From CAVSJA01 sp963728145 (lineage in GTDB: Bacteria; Bacteroidota; Bacteroidia; Chitinophagales; Chitinophagaceae), in contig CAVSJA010000003.1 in assembly GCA_963728145.1 (NCBI GenBank), positions 124,001 to 188,000 of the forward strand: 64,000 nt of DNA, in the 5' to 3' direction. Shown here piece by piece: positions 48,641-56,887 of the stretch. Positions within the stretch are counted from its first letter, which is position 1; every line of letters begins with the position of its first letter. The notes beneath the pieces are model-generated. The model was not told where the DNA came from and did no database searches. It saw nothing but the letters and a program-made list of their open reading frames with translations. Position numbers and translations under genes: made by a program.

Positions 48641-49780
48641 TCTCTTCATTAAAAGCAAAATCAATAATCCAACCACAGCGATAATGCCTGCATTCAGGAA
48701 ATAAATTTCACCAACCCGCATATTAATTTTCAGAAGATAGCCACCCCAAAGATTGCCAAGTATTGCGCCCACTCCATAGTATGCTGCGGTTAATAGTGAT
48801 TGGCCAGTTGCTCTCCATTCAATAGCAACCAGCTTATTCACATACTCTACGCAAACAACCCAGAATAGTGACCAGGATATGCCATGCAATAATTCAATAG
48901 CGATAGCAGCTTTTGGGTTATTGACAAGGCTATATAGTAAAAGTCTGAATACCGTGGTGAATACAGTTATTAGTAATGTTGTTTTTATTCCAAGCCTGAG
49001 TATGATCCTTGCTGATAAGTAGAACAATGGCAATTCGCAGAGTCCTTGCAGGGACAGTCCAAATCCAACAAGTTGAGAAGAGCCTCCAATTTCTTTGATG
49101 TAGATCGAATAGAAATACCAGATCGTGCTTGCACCGGCAGAGACCAATGCCACTGCAAGCAAAAGAAACAGTAATGTTTTATTTGCCAAAACCTGCCTGA
49201 TATTTTTATAAGATTGTTCGGCTTTTCCAATTGGTTTTTCCTTGTCCCGTTCTAAAGTAATCGAAACTAAAAAAGTCAGGAACAGACTAACAGAAGAAAT
49301 GATAAAAATTACAGACGTGTCAATTTTATCAATGAAATATCCGGTAATGATTCCTGTGAATGCCCAACCTGCTGCGCCAGCAATCCGAAGTGTACCATAA
49401 GAAAATTTTGGATCCTTTTGTACAAGTCTTAATGACAGGCTGTCCAACAGCGGTTGAATCGTATTATAAAACACCGACATAAGCGCGGTAAGGAGTAACA
49501 AATAAATGAATCCGCCATCAATCAGGTAAAACAGAAAACTAATGGACGCAAGTATGGAAGAGAAGACCAGGCATTTCTTATAACCCAATCGATCCGCCAA
49601 TAATCCATAAACCGGTTGTACAAGGAACATCATGAATGGAGTAACACTCATCAGGATACCGATCTCAATTCCCGACATTCCCTTTTGCTTGAAATGATCC
49701 GCAAGTATTGGCAGCCAGGCTGCGGTACTACAGAAGGCGAGGAAATATAGAATGCGGAGGCGGGTGGCTTCAGATTTCAT
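48626..49780 (-). CDS. MFS transporter (MFS_1-like, phenylpropionate/nucleoside permease type)
   Basis: A 384-residue transporter with 12 predicted helices. Signatures: GIEIGILMSVTPFMMFLVQPVYGLLADRLGYKK (the loop 2-3 motif) and ELPLFYLSARIILRLG, which are typical of the MFS_1-like (LacY/HcaT) group. The substrate cannot be told. It is convergent with the Rieske oxygenase gene. The last codons (HDG and stop) lie in the repeat. Confidence 0.88.
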   Translation of the reverse strand: MKSEATRLRILYFLAFCSTAAWLPILADHFKQKGMSGIEIGILMSVTPFMMFLVQPVYGLLADRLGYKKCLVFSSILASISFLFYLIDGGFIYLLLLTALMSVFYNTIQPLLDSLSLRLVQKDPKFSYGTLRIAGAAGWAFTGIITGYFIDKIDTSVIFIISSVSLFLTFLVSITLERDKEKPIGKAEQSYKNIRQVLANKTLLFLLLAVALVSAGASTIWYFYSIYIKEIGGSSQLVGFGLSLQGLCELPLFYLSARIILRLGIKTTLLITVFTTVFRLLLYSLVNNPKAAIAIELLHGISWSLFWVVCVEYVNKLVAIEWRATGQSLLTAAYYGVGAILGNLWGGYLLKINMRVGEIYFLNAGIIAVVGLLILLLMKRKHDG

Positions 49781-49800
49781 TCAGGAGTTAAAGATACTTG

Positions 49801-49832
49801 AACAGAGGAACAGAAGAACGGAAGAACAGAGG
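49801..49832. repeat. Four AACAGNNG units
   Basis: Four tandem copies of the 8-base word of the 40677-40852 array (one with ACGG), directly joined to element C copy 3. Confidence 0.85.
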
Positions 49833-49921
49833 CACAAGCACCGTCCGAACGAGTTGAACAGACGAACTGATGATTCAGTTGAACGTTGAACGAGATTGTC
49901 CGTCGGAAAGGCTTGCGCCAG
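49831..49921 (+). repeat. Dispersed palindromic element C, copy 3 (91 bp)
   Basis: Ends GGCACAAGCACCGTCCGAAC and CGTCGGAAAGGCTTGCGCCA; the centre holds GTTGAAC words and the small palindrome ACTGATGATTCAGT. It sits just after nagB on the reverse strand and before the MFS start. Confidence 0.8.
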
Positions 49922-49939
49922 GTGCGAGAGGGGTAAGGT

Positions 49940-50674
49940 TCATTTCAGTTTCCCGGCGGCGCCTTCATCAATCACAATCCATCCATTATTATGTTCTTTC
50001 ATAATACTCGCAGGCATTTTCGGGTCGATGGGCCCTTCAACTATGGCTTTGATCACAGCAGCTTTTTTTGAACCATTTGCAATAAGCATCGCTTTTTTTG
50101 ATTCTGTGAGATGCCTTAATCCAAGTGTAATTCCTTTTTTGAGTGCGGTTGTTGATTTGAAGTATTTCTGTCCGACTGACTGTGTAGTTTCATCCAGGTC
50201 GATTACATGAGAATAAAGATCATATTGAACTCCGGGTTCATTGAAACCGATATGACCATTCATCCCGACACCGACGACTATCAGGTCGAGTCCTTTCTTC
50301 GCCTTGATCACTTCATCCATGATCCGGCATTCCCTTGCAAGATCATCGGAAAGCGCGTTGAATAAATACACTTGCGAAGAATTCAGGTTGATATGATTCA
50401 GCAATTCGTTTCTTAGAAAATACTGGCAACTTCCTTCGTTATAGGGGGGAATACCGACCCATTCATCCAAACCGATGATCGTGCACTTGGAGAGGTCGAT
50501 TTTTTTTTCCTTCAATTTTTTTGCAAGAAGCTGGTATGATAATCTTGGCGTATCACCGGCAGCCAAACAAATAACGGAATCTGGTTTTGATTTGAGCAAC
50601 TTTAATATCTCGTCTGCAGTGTACTCAGATAAACTCTGGTAGTCGTTGAGGATTTTCAGATTCATTTTATTCAT
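49940..50674 (-). CDS. nagB: Glucosamine-6-phosphate deaminase
   Basis: A 244-residue enzyme that turns glucosamine-6-phosphate into fructose-6-phosphate and ammonia. Motifs: LAAGDTPRLSYQLL (phosphate loop), IIGLDEWVGIP with the catalytic Asp, and VGVGMNGHIGFNEPG with the active-site His. Its ATG overlaps the stop of the PfkB gene (ATGA), so the two are translationally coupled. It is of the shorter NagB type without the C-terminal extension of the Bacteroidota NagB-LmbE fusions. Suggests amino-sugar use. Confidence 0.92.
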   Translation of the reverse strand: MNKMNLKILNDYQSLSEYTADEILKLLKSKPDSVICLAAGDTPRLSYQLLAKKLKEKKIDLSKCTIIGLDEWVGIPPYNEGSCQYFLRNELLNHINLNSSQVYLFNALSDDLARECRIMDEVIKAKKGLDLIVVGVGMNGHIGFNEPGVQYDLYSHVIDLDETTQSVGQKYFKSTTALKKGITLGLRHLTESKKAMLIANGSKKAAVIKAIVEGPIDPKMPASIMKEHNNGWIVIDEGAAGKLK

Positions 50675-51801
50675 TGTTCAATGCTCAGCATTCCAATTAC
50701 GTCTTCGAATTGCGGGCTTTTTCCCTCCCGTACATAAAATCCCGAAACAGCACTCGCAAAAATAAGCGCGGATTGCTGGTCAAGTTCCATCAATCTTGCC
50801 GCACAATATCCTGAATTGAAATTATCCCCGGCGCCAGTCGACAATTTTGGCTCTTTCACAAAAAAACTTTTGGCAGTAGAAGTTCCGCTGCTGCTTACCG
50901 CGAACGCTTCCTTTGGCGAATGAAGCAAGACTGTGTCGATATTCAATTTCTCAAATATTTTTTCTCCGATTGATGCAAGATCCTTCCCTGGCGTTTTTTT
51001 ATATAGCACTTTATAGATGATCTGCGCTTCATTTCTGTTTAGACCGAGAACAAGTTTTGTAAACCGAGAGAACTCTTTTAAGAGGTCAATAGCTTCTTCA
51101 ATAGATTGTTTATTTCTTTTTGAGCAATCCGAAAGGTCGAAAAAAGAAAGCTGTTTATTTCCGGGATTGATATAGCGCGGAAACACATCCTGTAGTAATC
51201 CTTTCCAAATATTGGTCGATGCATCTATTTCACTCCAATTAACAATGCTGATCAAATCGCATTCCTGGTAGATCCTGATCAGGGTATCTTCACCGATCCT
51301 TTCTTTTATACCTTCCCAACCATGCGCATTCAACTCATAAAAATCAGCGATCATGATCTTTCCATCCTTGAATTCATAAGCGGTAGACAGTCCAGGGTCG
51401 GCAAATGAATAAAGAATACTTTTTCTGGAGAGTTCATCAAAAATGGGGTGTATTCGCGGATATCCCATTGCACCGATCGCGCTAACCTGTACTCCAAGAT
51501 TGGCAAGCGCATTTGACATGATCGGCATATTGCCTCCGAGCTTCGATAACTGTTCTTCGGATTCGAGACTGAAGCTCGAACCTTCCTTTTCTACAATATA
51601 CTTTCCAAATTCTTTGATCCTGGTAAAAAAGCTATTGGATTTGTGGGTATGTTTTTGCCTGATTATCCTGGCAATTGTATCAATAAAGCCATCAAACCCG
51701 GTGGTTGCTTTCTTCGAACTGAGTACTGCCGACAAATGCGCTGGCGATTGGATCAATGCGGCAATATCCTTCGTTGAATTAACCTCTGTTTGATTATTCA
51801 T
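50671..51801 (-). CDS. PfkB family carbohydrate kinase
   Basis: A 376-residue ribokinase-like sugar kinase. The Gly-Gly motif (LGGNMPIMSNALANLG) lies at about 87-102 and the catalytic anion-hole motif STGAGDNFNSGYC near the C-terminus. The start at 51801 was preferred over an in-frame ATG 33 bases upstream; either is possible. It overlaps nagB by four bases, so the kinase is likely to act on a sugar feeding the same amino-sugar or hexose pathway. The exact substrate is not evident. Confidence 0.85.
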   Translation of the reverse strand: MNNQTEVNSTKDIAALIQSPAHLSAVLSSKKATTGFDGFIDTIARIIRQKHTHKSNSFFTRIKEFGKYIVEKEGSSFSLESEEQLSKLGGNMPIMSNALANLGVQVSAIGAMGYPRIHPIFDELSRKSILYSFADPGLSTAYEFKDGKIMIADFYELNAHGWEGIKERIGEDTLIRIYQECDLISIVNWSEIDASTNIWKGLLQDVFPRYINPGNKQLSFFDLSDCSKRNKQSIEEAIDLLKEFSRFTKLVLGLNRNEAQIIYKVLYKKTPGKDLASIGEKIFEKLNIDTVLLHSPKEAFAVSSSGTSTAKSFFVKEPKLSTGAGDNFNSGYCAARLMELDQQSALIFASAVSGFYVREGKSPQFEDVIGMLSIEQ

Positions 51802-52041
51802 TGTTTCCGAAGGTATCGAATTCGGCCAAAACAAGATTTCAACCGGATATTTGCTTCATTCAAAATTTTTTCCGGGTAGAAAACAACCTTCGATTTTTAT
51901 TCTCCGTAAGAATCATTCTCCAAATTCCCTTAGTGTCTTTTGTTCCGTCAGGTCTCCACCCCTTGTTGATTTTATGCATGAAATCGGGAATATCTATTTA
52001 TTCCTGAACAGTAATTATTAAACCTTCTAAAAATTGAAATC

Positions 52042-53445
52042 ATGAAAACCAATTTCTGGAAGAATGGCATTCTTTTGCGCCGTCTTTCGAAAAATTCTCT
52101 GTGGATTTTAGGCTCTTTGATTCTGTTGGCGATGCAGGGGTGTAAAAAAGATGATCCCCGACCGCGGGTAAGAGATCTAGACCTGGAACTTGTTACCGAC
52201 AATCTTGTTTCACCGATCGGGCTTGTTGCCGTTCCGGATAATTCAAAACGTTTATTTGTGATCGATCAGATCGGAAAAGTTTGGATCATCGACAAGCATG
52301 GAAACAGGTTAGCCAATCCTTTCATTGATGTTAGTTCAATGCTGGTTCCACTTTCCCCCGGATATGATGAAAGAGGATTGTTAGGTCTCGCATTTCATCC
52401 AAATTATAAGCACAATGGACGTTTCTACATTTACTATACACTTCCGCCGAGAGCAGGCGGTCCGCGAACCGGAGTTAACTGGAATAACTTAAGCAGGATA
52501 TCTGAATTTAAAGTTTCTGGTAATCCAGATGTCGGCGACCCGAACAGCGAGAGAATAATACTTCAGGTTGATGATCCGCAATCCAATCATAATGGTGGTA
52601 CAATAGCTTTTGGGCCCGATGGATATCTCTATATAGCAATTGGAGATGGAGGTGCAGCCAATGATGTTGCACCCGGACATGTTACCGACTGGTATTTGCC
52701 TAATGCAGGCGGTAATGGACAGGACCTGGATTCAAATCTCTTTGGAAATATTCTGAGAATAGATGTGAATTCAGGTAATCCATATGGTATTCCCCGGGAC
52801 AATCCATTTGTAAACAGGCCTGGATTAGATGAAACCTATGCATTCGGTTTCCGCAATCCTTTCCGTTTTTCATTCGACATGGGTGGATCAAGACAACTGT
52901 ATGCTGGTGATGCGGGACAGGTGCTCTATGAGGAAGTTTCTATTGTAAGAAAAGGAGGTAACTATGGATGGAATGTTAAAGAAGGAACCCATTGCTTCAA
53001 TGCTGCAAATAATATGGTGGAAATGGCAAGTTGTCCGGATTTTGATAATGAGGGTCGACGTCTCATCGATCCGATCATCGAACTGAATAACTGGCAGAAT
53101 CCCGCGGGTGGTATCGCTACAACAGTGATTGGGGGAAATGTCTATCGTGGTAATGACATACACGGATTGCAGGGCGCTTATATATTTGGCACTTTCTCAC
53201 AGACACCAACAACCGCAAATGGTGAACTCTTTGTAGCGGGTCCCCGTGCATTTGGACTATGGGATTTTGTTGAAGTACCCCTTAAAAGTTTTCCCAATGA
53301 TCTTGGTCACTACCTTAAAGGTTTTGGACAGGATAATAAAGGAGAGATCTATCTCACCGTTTCCAGCATTCTTGGACCCAGTGGTTCAACGGGCAAGGTA
53401 TATAAGCTTGTTGAAGCAGGACATGGAGGTTCTGGAGGTGACTAG
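52042..53445 (+). CDS. PQQ-dependent sugar dehydrogenase-like lipoprotein (GSDH fold)
   Basis: A 467-residue exported protein; the N-terminus has a basic stretch, a hydrophobic core (SLWILGSLILLAMQGC) and a lipobox Cys34. The six-bladed propeller of the glucose/sorbosone dehydrogenase family is seen in DNLVSPIGLVAVPDNSKRLFVIDQIGKVWII, ERGLLGLAFHPNYKHNGRFYIYYT, SNHNGGTIAFGPDGYLYIAIGDGG and GNILRIDVNSGNPYGIPRDNPF. The cofactor may be PQQ, but PQQ synthesis genes are not in the window. Likely in the periplasm or on the outer membrane. Confidence 0.9.
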   Translation: MKTNFWKNGILLRRLSKNSLWILGSLILLAMQGCKKDDPRPRVRDLDLELVTDNLVSPIGLVAVPDNSKRLFVIDQIGKVWIIDKHGNRLANPFIDVSSMLVPLSPGYDERGLLGLAFHPNYKHNGRFYIYYTLPPRAGGPRTGVNWNNLSRISEFKVSGNPDVGDPNSERIILQVDDPQSNHNGGTIAFGPDGYLYIAIGDGGAANDVAPGHVTDWYLPNAGGNGQDLDSNLFGNILRIDVNSGNPYGIPRDNPFVNRPGLDETYAFGFRNPFRFSFDMGGSRQLYAGDAGQVLYEEVSIVRKGGNYGWNVKEGTHCFNAANNMVEMASCPDFDNEGRRLIDPIIELNNWQNPAGGIATTVIGGNVYRGNDIHGLQGAYIFGTFSQTPTTANGELFVAGPRAFGLWDFVEVPLKSFPNDLGHYLKGFGQDNKGEIYLTVSSILGPSGSTGKVYKLVEAGHGGSGGD

Positions 53446-53450
53446 TTCGG

Positions 53451-53600
53451 TTGATAAGGTTGACAGGGTTGACAGGGTTGACAGGGTTGACAGGGTTGAT
53501 GAGTTGACAGATTAATAAAAAGCAACCAGTGACTTTCCTAATCAACTTTATCAACCATATTAACTTTGTCAACCTTGTCAACCTTGTCAACCCTGTCAAC
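53451..53600. repeat. Word-repeat hairpin, GGTTGACAG family
   Basis: The left arm (53453-53513) repeats GGTTGACAG; the right arm (53541-53600) repeats TTGTCAACC and supplies the TGA of the convergent gene ending at 53596. The loop is about 27 bases. Confidence 0.92.
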
Positions 53601-54276
53601 CCTTAGCGAGCGCAACTATATCCCTCACCTCCAAAACTTTCCTGGGATAACCGAGTCTCGCTGCATTAATCATTGCGAGTCCAAGTTCTTTTAACGTGCA
53701 GAAGAATTTTGGGAATAGCTTTCTTCCAATAGGATACATCCATTTAAAGTATCGGTATCCTTTAAGTGTTCTTTTTAATCCTTTGGTGGGATGCATATAG
53801 CCGGGACGAAATGCATATACTGCCCTGAATGGTAGCTTCATCAAATCATTTTCGGTTTTTCCCTTCACTCTTGCCCACATGGTTCTTCCTTTTTCCGTGC
53901 TATCAGTTCCTGAACCTGAGATATAACAAAAAACCATGTCGGGGTTTCTTTTGCTTAGTTTCTCTGCAAAATGCATGGTGAGCACGTAAGTTTTTTGATA
54001 GAATTCGGGTTCTTTCATTCCGATTGAAGATACTCCGAGGCAGAAAAAGCAAGCATTATAACCACTGAGTTGGTTTTCGATCGGACTGATATCAAAAAAA
54101 TCTTTGTGAAGAATTTCTTTAAGCATTGGATGTGAAACATCACATGGCCTTCTGTTGATTACAAGCACAGATTCGACTCCGGGATCATTAAGGCATTCAT
54201 GCAAAACGCCTTCTCCAACCATACCGGTTGAGCCGGTAATAATTGCCCTGATCTTTGGATTTCCTGGTATTGTCAT
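53596..54276 (-). CDS. NAD(P)-binding Rossmann-fold protein (atypical SDR, HTATIP2-like)
   Basis: A 226-residue protein. The dinucleotide loop is GSTGMVGEG (about 15-23). Further: ACFFCLGVSSIGM, the catalytic-region-like YISGSGTDSTEKGRTMWARVKGKTE with a Lys but Trp instead of the classic Tyr, and FRPGYMHPTKG. The lack of a clean YxxxK pair suggests a binding or regulatory role, or atypical catalysis. Function unknown. Confidence 0.85.
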   Translation of the reverse strand: MTIPGNPKIRAIITGSTGMVGEGVLHECLNDPGVESVLVINRRPCDVSHPMLKEILHKDFFDISPIENQLSGYNACFFCLGVSSIGMKEPEFYQKTYVLTMHFAEKLSKRNPDMVFCYISGSGTDSTEKGRTMWARVKGKTENDLMKLPFRAVYAFRPGYMHPTKGLKRTLKGYRYFKWMYPIGRKLFPKFFCTLKELGLAMINAARLGYPRKVLEVRDIVALAKG

Positions 54277-54378
54277 GGTTGATCCCTGAAGTTACACTTT
54301 GTCAAGGATAATCAGTGGCTGGTGTAAATCCAGCAAACATGCGGAAATCCTTTTCTAATTTTGATAAAAATCAGGCAC

Positions 54379-54876
54379 ATGAAATCCTCAGGACTCATTT
54401 TGCTTGTGACAGGATTACTTACAGTCACCAATTCCTGTTCGCAGCAATCAAAATCATCTCAAAAAGAATTGGGAATATATGTTGGGGCAACGCCTTGCTT
54501 AAAGGGATCACAACCGGTATCCGGTATACCCCAGGATTCGGATTGTGAATTTATTAAGTGGAAACTTACCCTGTATGTAAACGATAAGAACGAACCTTCA
54601 AACTACAGGTTGGAATATGAGTATGGAATTAGTCAACCGAGCACTCAGGGGTTTAAGGATGGTAAGGTTGTGAGTGCAGAAGGAAGATGGCAAATTAGTA
54701 AAGGCTCCAATAAAAATCCTGCAGCAGTGGTTTATCAATTGGATCCCGATAAGTCGTTAGGATCGATTTCATTTATAAAACTAAGTGATGGCATTCTTCA
54801 TTTGTTAGATAATGAAAAACGCCTGATGGTTGGAAATCCAGGCTATAGTTTCACATTGAATAAGGTAACTAATTGA
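54379..54876 (+). CDS. NlpE-like lipoprotein (1)
   Basis: A 165-residue lipoprotein (lipobox VTNSC, Cys20). The domain begins GIYVGATPCLKGSQ and continues CEFIKWKLTLYVNDK, GRWQISKGSNKNPAAVVYQLDP and LLDNEKRLMVG, the strand order of the NlpE N-terminal beta barrel. The classical CxxC pair is replaced by widely spaced Cys residues, so copper binding is doubtful. The ATG at 54379 is used; the in-frame TTG at 54361 lies in a possible TAATTTTG -7 box. The paralogue follows after 6 bases. Confidence 0.72.
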   Translation: MKSSGLILLVTGLLTVTNSCSQQSKSSQKELGIYVGATPCLKGSQPVSGIPQDSDCEFIKWKLTLYVNDKNEPSNYRLEYEYGISQPSTQGFKDGKVVSAEGRWQISKGSNKNPAAVVYQLDPDKSLGSISFIKLSDGILHLLDNEKRLMVGNPGYSFTLNKVTN

Positions 54877-54882
54877 TATTTT

Positions 54883-55401
54883 ATGAAAATTAAATTTCAA
54901 TCCCTGATAATTCTTGCTGGAGTTTTTTGTTCTGTGAATACCATTGGGCAAACCTCCTCAAAGTATAATATCCCACCGAAAATCAAAACAGGACGTGAAA
55001 TTCATAAGGGCCCTTCCGTCTATGGTATTTTCGAAGGACGTCCGCCTTGCAACGCAATAGAAAAACAAATGGGGCTTCCTGTTCGCCCCGAATGCACGAA
55101 AGTAAAATGGCGGATTACATTCTTTCGCGATCCAGTCACGAATGAACCGACAAGCTATGAATTACTTGGCGCCTTGTTGCCTCCAACGGGTAAATGGATA
55201 TTAACTAAAGGAACTCCTTCCGATCCCAATGCGGAAGTCATTCATATGAATCCTGATGTACCGGGTAAGAGTTTTTATTTGCTCAAAGGAGACGAAAATG
55301 TTCTATTCGTCCTGGATGAGAAAAAAGAATTTAGAGTAGGAGGGACATACTTAAGTTATACATTAAATAGGGTAGAGCTAATTCCTGAAGACAAGAAATA
55401 G
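54883..55401 (+). CDS. NlpE-like secreted protein (2)
   Basis: A 172-residue paralogue of the preceding protein, with an ordinary signal peptide ending SVNTIGQ instead of a lipobox. The core GIFEGRPPCNAIEKQ, ECTKVKWRITFFRDP, GKWILTKGTPSDPNAEVIHMNP and VLFVLDEKKEFRVGG matches it strand by strand. Probably periplasmic and encoded on the same transcript. Role unknown; NlpE itself senses envelope and copper stress. Confidence 0.72.
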   Translation: MKIKFQSLIILAGVFCSVNTIGQTSSKYNIPPKIKTGREIHKGPSVYGIFEGRPPCNAIEKQMGLPVRPECTKVKWRITFFRDPVTNEPTSYELLGALLPPTGKWILTKGTPSDPNAEVIHMNPDVPGKSFYLLKGDENVLFVLDEKKEFRVGGTYLSYTLNRVELIPEDKK

Positions 55402-55404
55402 TTT

Positions 55405-55470
55405 TTGTCTTTTGCCCTTTGCCTCTTGCTTATTGCCTATTGCCTATTGCCAATTGCCTATTGCTTCTTG
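55405..55470. repeat. CTATTGCC word repeat between convergent genes
   Basis: Words TTTGCCTCTTGC, TATTGCC and AATTGCC repeat in one orientation and supply the stop codon (TAG, complement at 55458) and last codons of the next gene. Confidence 0.75.
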
Positions 55471-55901
55471 CCTCTCGGGATCTCCGCATAAACTTCTTTA
55501 GATGGATAATCCCAATCTGAGACCGTGAGCCAAATTGACCTTGAAAGCCCGACATCGGTTTTGGGCTTATTGGTTATTGGATCAAGTGGGTACCGGGCCT
55601 GGTATTTGACATCAATCCGGGTTTTTCCTTTCACGGTGAATTGCATGGCTTGAACGAACTCCCCATTATCTTGTCTTGCCAATAAATAGTGATTGCCTTT
55701 CGATAGCCTCATCCGAAATTTTTTAGGAACATCTTCAACAATTCCTTTGAAGATAACCTTCCTGTCTATAGAAATCTCTATGTTCGACGCTTTGTCGATT
55801 TCGGTTAAGTTTTCTACCCTGATTTGCGCAGATGGATTGTATAATAACCAGGCAAATAAAAGTGCTGCGCACACTCCCAATACAATTAGTGCAGCTTTCA
55901 T
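55458..55901 (-). CDS. Membrane-anchored protein of unknown function
   Basis: A 147-residue protein with one N-terminal hydrophobic segment (KAALIVLGVCAALLFAWLLY), then a beta-rich domain (IRVENLTEIDKASNIEISIDRKVIFKG, RMRLSKGNHYLLARQDNGEF, TRIDVKYQARYP). The segment could be an uncleaved anchor, leaving the domain in the periplasm. I do not recognise the family. The final KKQ and stop are encoded by the neighbouring repeat. Confidence 0.7.
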   Translation of the reverse strand: MKAALIVLGVCAALLFAWLLYNPSAQIRVENLTEIDKASNIEISIDRKVIFKGIVEDVPKKFRMRLSKGNHYLLARQDNGEFVQAMQFTVKGKTRIDVKYQARYPLDPITNKPKTDVGLSRSIWLTVSDWDYPSKEVYAEIPRGKKQ

Positions 55902-56253
55902 GACTTAAGGTTTAATACTATGAATTTACTTTATTATTTCCAATCTTCAATTTTTCCATAATTTCTTTAGGTTCTATTCCGGTTCGCTTTTGCCAATATA
56001 CTTTCTGTTTTAAGATAACGGAAGAGATCTTCTTCGCATATCAATACTGGTGAGAGGGTTTCATCCCAACAGTACCAAGGTTGCAAGTTTGTGTTACGGC
56101 TCGGCTCTCATGATGTCACTGAAATTATGTTAAGCGAAAGACCTATCGATGCCGTTTCTGTGGATATACCTCCTCAACTACGCTCTTTGCGAAGCAGATA
56201 TGGCTAGTAGTGAGTCGGGAATGGTTTTACTTACTTTCTACTAAACTTTACTT
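55902..56253. other. 350-base gap with possible coding remnants
   Basis: No intact gene. On the reverse strand short open stretches look protein-like (for example VYWQKRTGIEPKEIMEKLKI ending near 55917), but they lack a start and change frame, suggesting a decayed gene. A forward frame at about 56130-56208 is also open. I can assign neither. No repeat word or hairpin is evident. Confidence 0.3.
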
Positions 56254-56445
56254 ATGCCAATCCTTCAAATCTTGCTGGTTATAATAGTAGTGGGAGTAGT
56301 TCTTTGGTTGATCAACCGTTATATTCCTATGCAGTCTTCGATCAAGACAATTCTTAATGTAGTGGTGATCATTATCCTGATCATCTGGTTGCTGAAGGTA
56401 TTTGGGGTCTGGAATATGCGAGGGTCTGAAATTACTTCGAAGTAA
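56254..56445 (+). CDS. Thivi_2564-like small membrane protein
   Basis: A 63-residue protein with two membrane helices around WLINRYIPMQSSIKTILN. The order helix, INRYIPM, polar turn, helix (VVVIIILIIWLLKVFGVW) matches the small Thivi_2564 family of unknown function. Its size is standard for that family. It stands alone. Confidence 0.72.
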   Translation: MPILQILLVIIVVGVVLWLINRYIPMQSSIKTILNVVVIIILIIWLLKVFGVWNMRGSEITSK

Positions 56446-56590
56446 ATGCCTCAACAGTCCCTAAATTGGTTTCTCCGGTTTGCACGAATATAATTTGTGA
56501 TCGGAAATATTGTAACATACGAAGGTTTTGTCAGGTAGAATTTCAATGCACCTGTAATCCTGTGTTATAAGCGTGAATCCAAGTATCCAG

Positions 56591-56826
56591 TTAGAAATCG
56601 TCTTTATTGATCACTTCAAGTTTGCCCACGCGGTCGAAGATAAGAGGGGGAAGTTTCAATTCCAGGAGCCTCTTTTGTATTTCAGAGACATGCGACTTAT
56701 CAGACACTAATTTCGGAAGGTTTGTGTCAGGGTTCAATTTTTCAATAATATATTGGCGGCTTGAATTTGCTTATCTCCGCCTTTTAGTCTTCCGGTGAGT
56801 TGAAAGTGTAGCGGTATGGGATCCAT
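56591..56826 (-). pseudogene. Frameshifted small gene, about 78 residues
   Basis: Reverse-strand ATG at 56826 opens MDPIPLHFQLTGRLKGGDKQ and stops at 56734. In the adjacent frame an open stretch from about 56765 to TAA 56591-56593 continues YIIEKLNPDTNLPKLVSDKS and ends GKLEVINKDDF, protein-like and without its own start. Joining them needs one missing base near 56740-56755 (an A-rich run). I do not recognise the product. The remainder of the gap (56446-56590) has no visible feature. Confidence 0.5.
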
Positions 56827-56856
56827 TGCTGGGTTTGCGCCAAAGCTAGCTAAATC

Positions 56857-56880
56857 AAAAATCCTCCGCAAGGAGGATTT
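56857..56880 (-). terminator. Intrinsic terminator of the methyltransferase gene
   Basis: On the reverse strand AAATCCTCC (56880-56872), a 4-base loop, GGAGGATTT (56867-56859), and a run of T. It begins 8 bases after the stop at 56888. Confidence 0.85.
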
Positions 56881-56887
56881 GCCAAAT

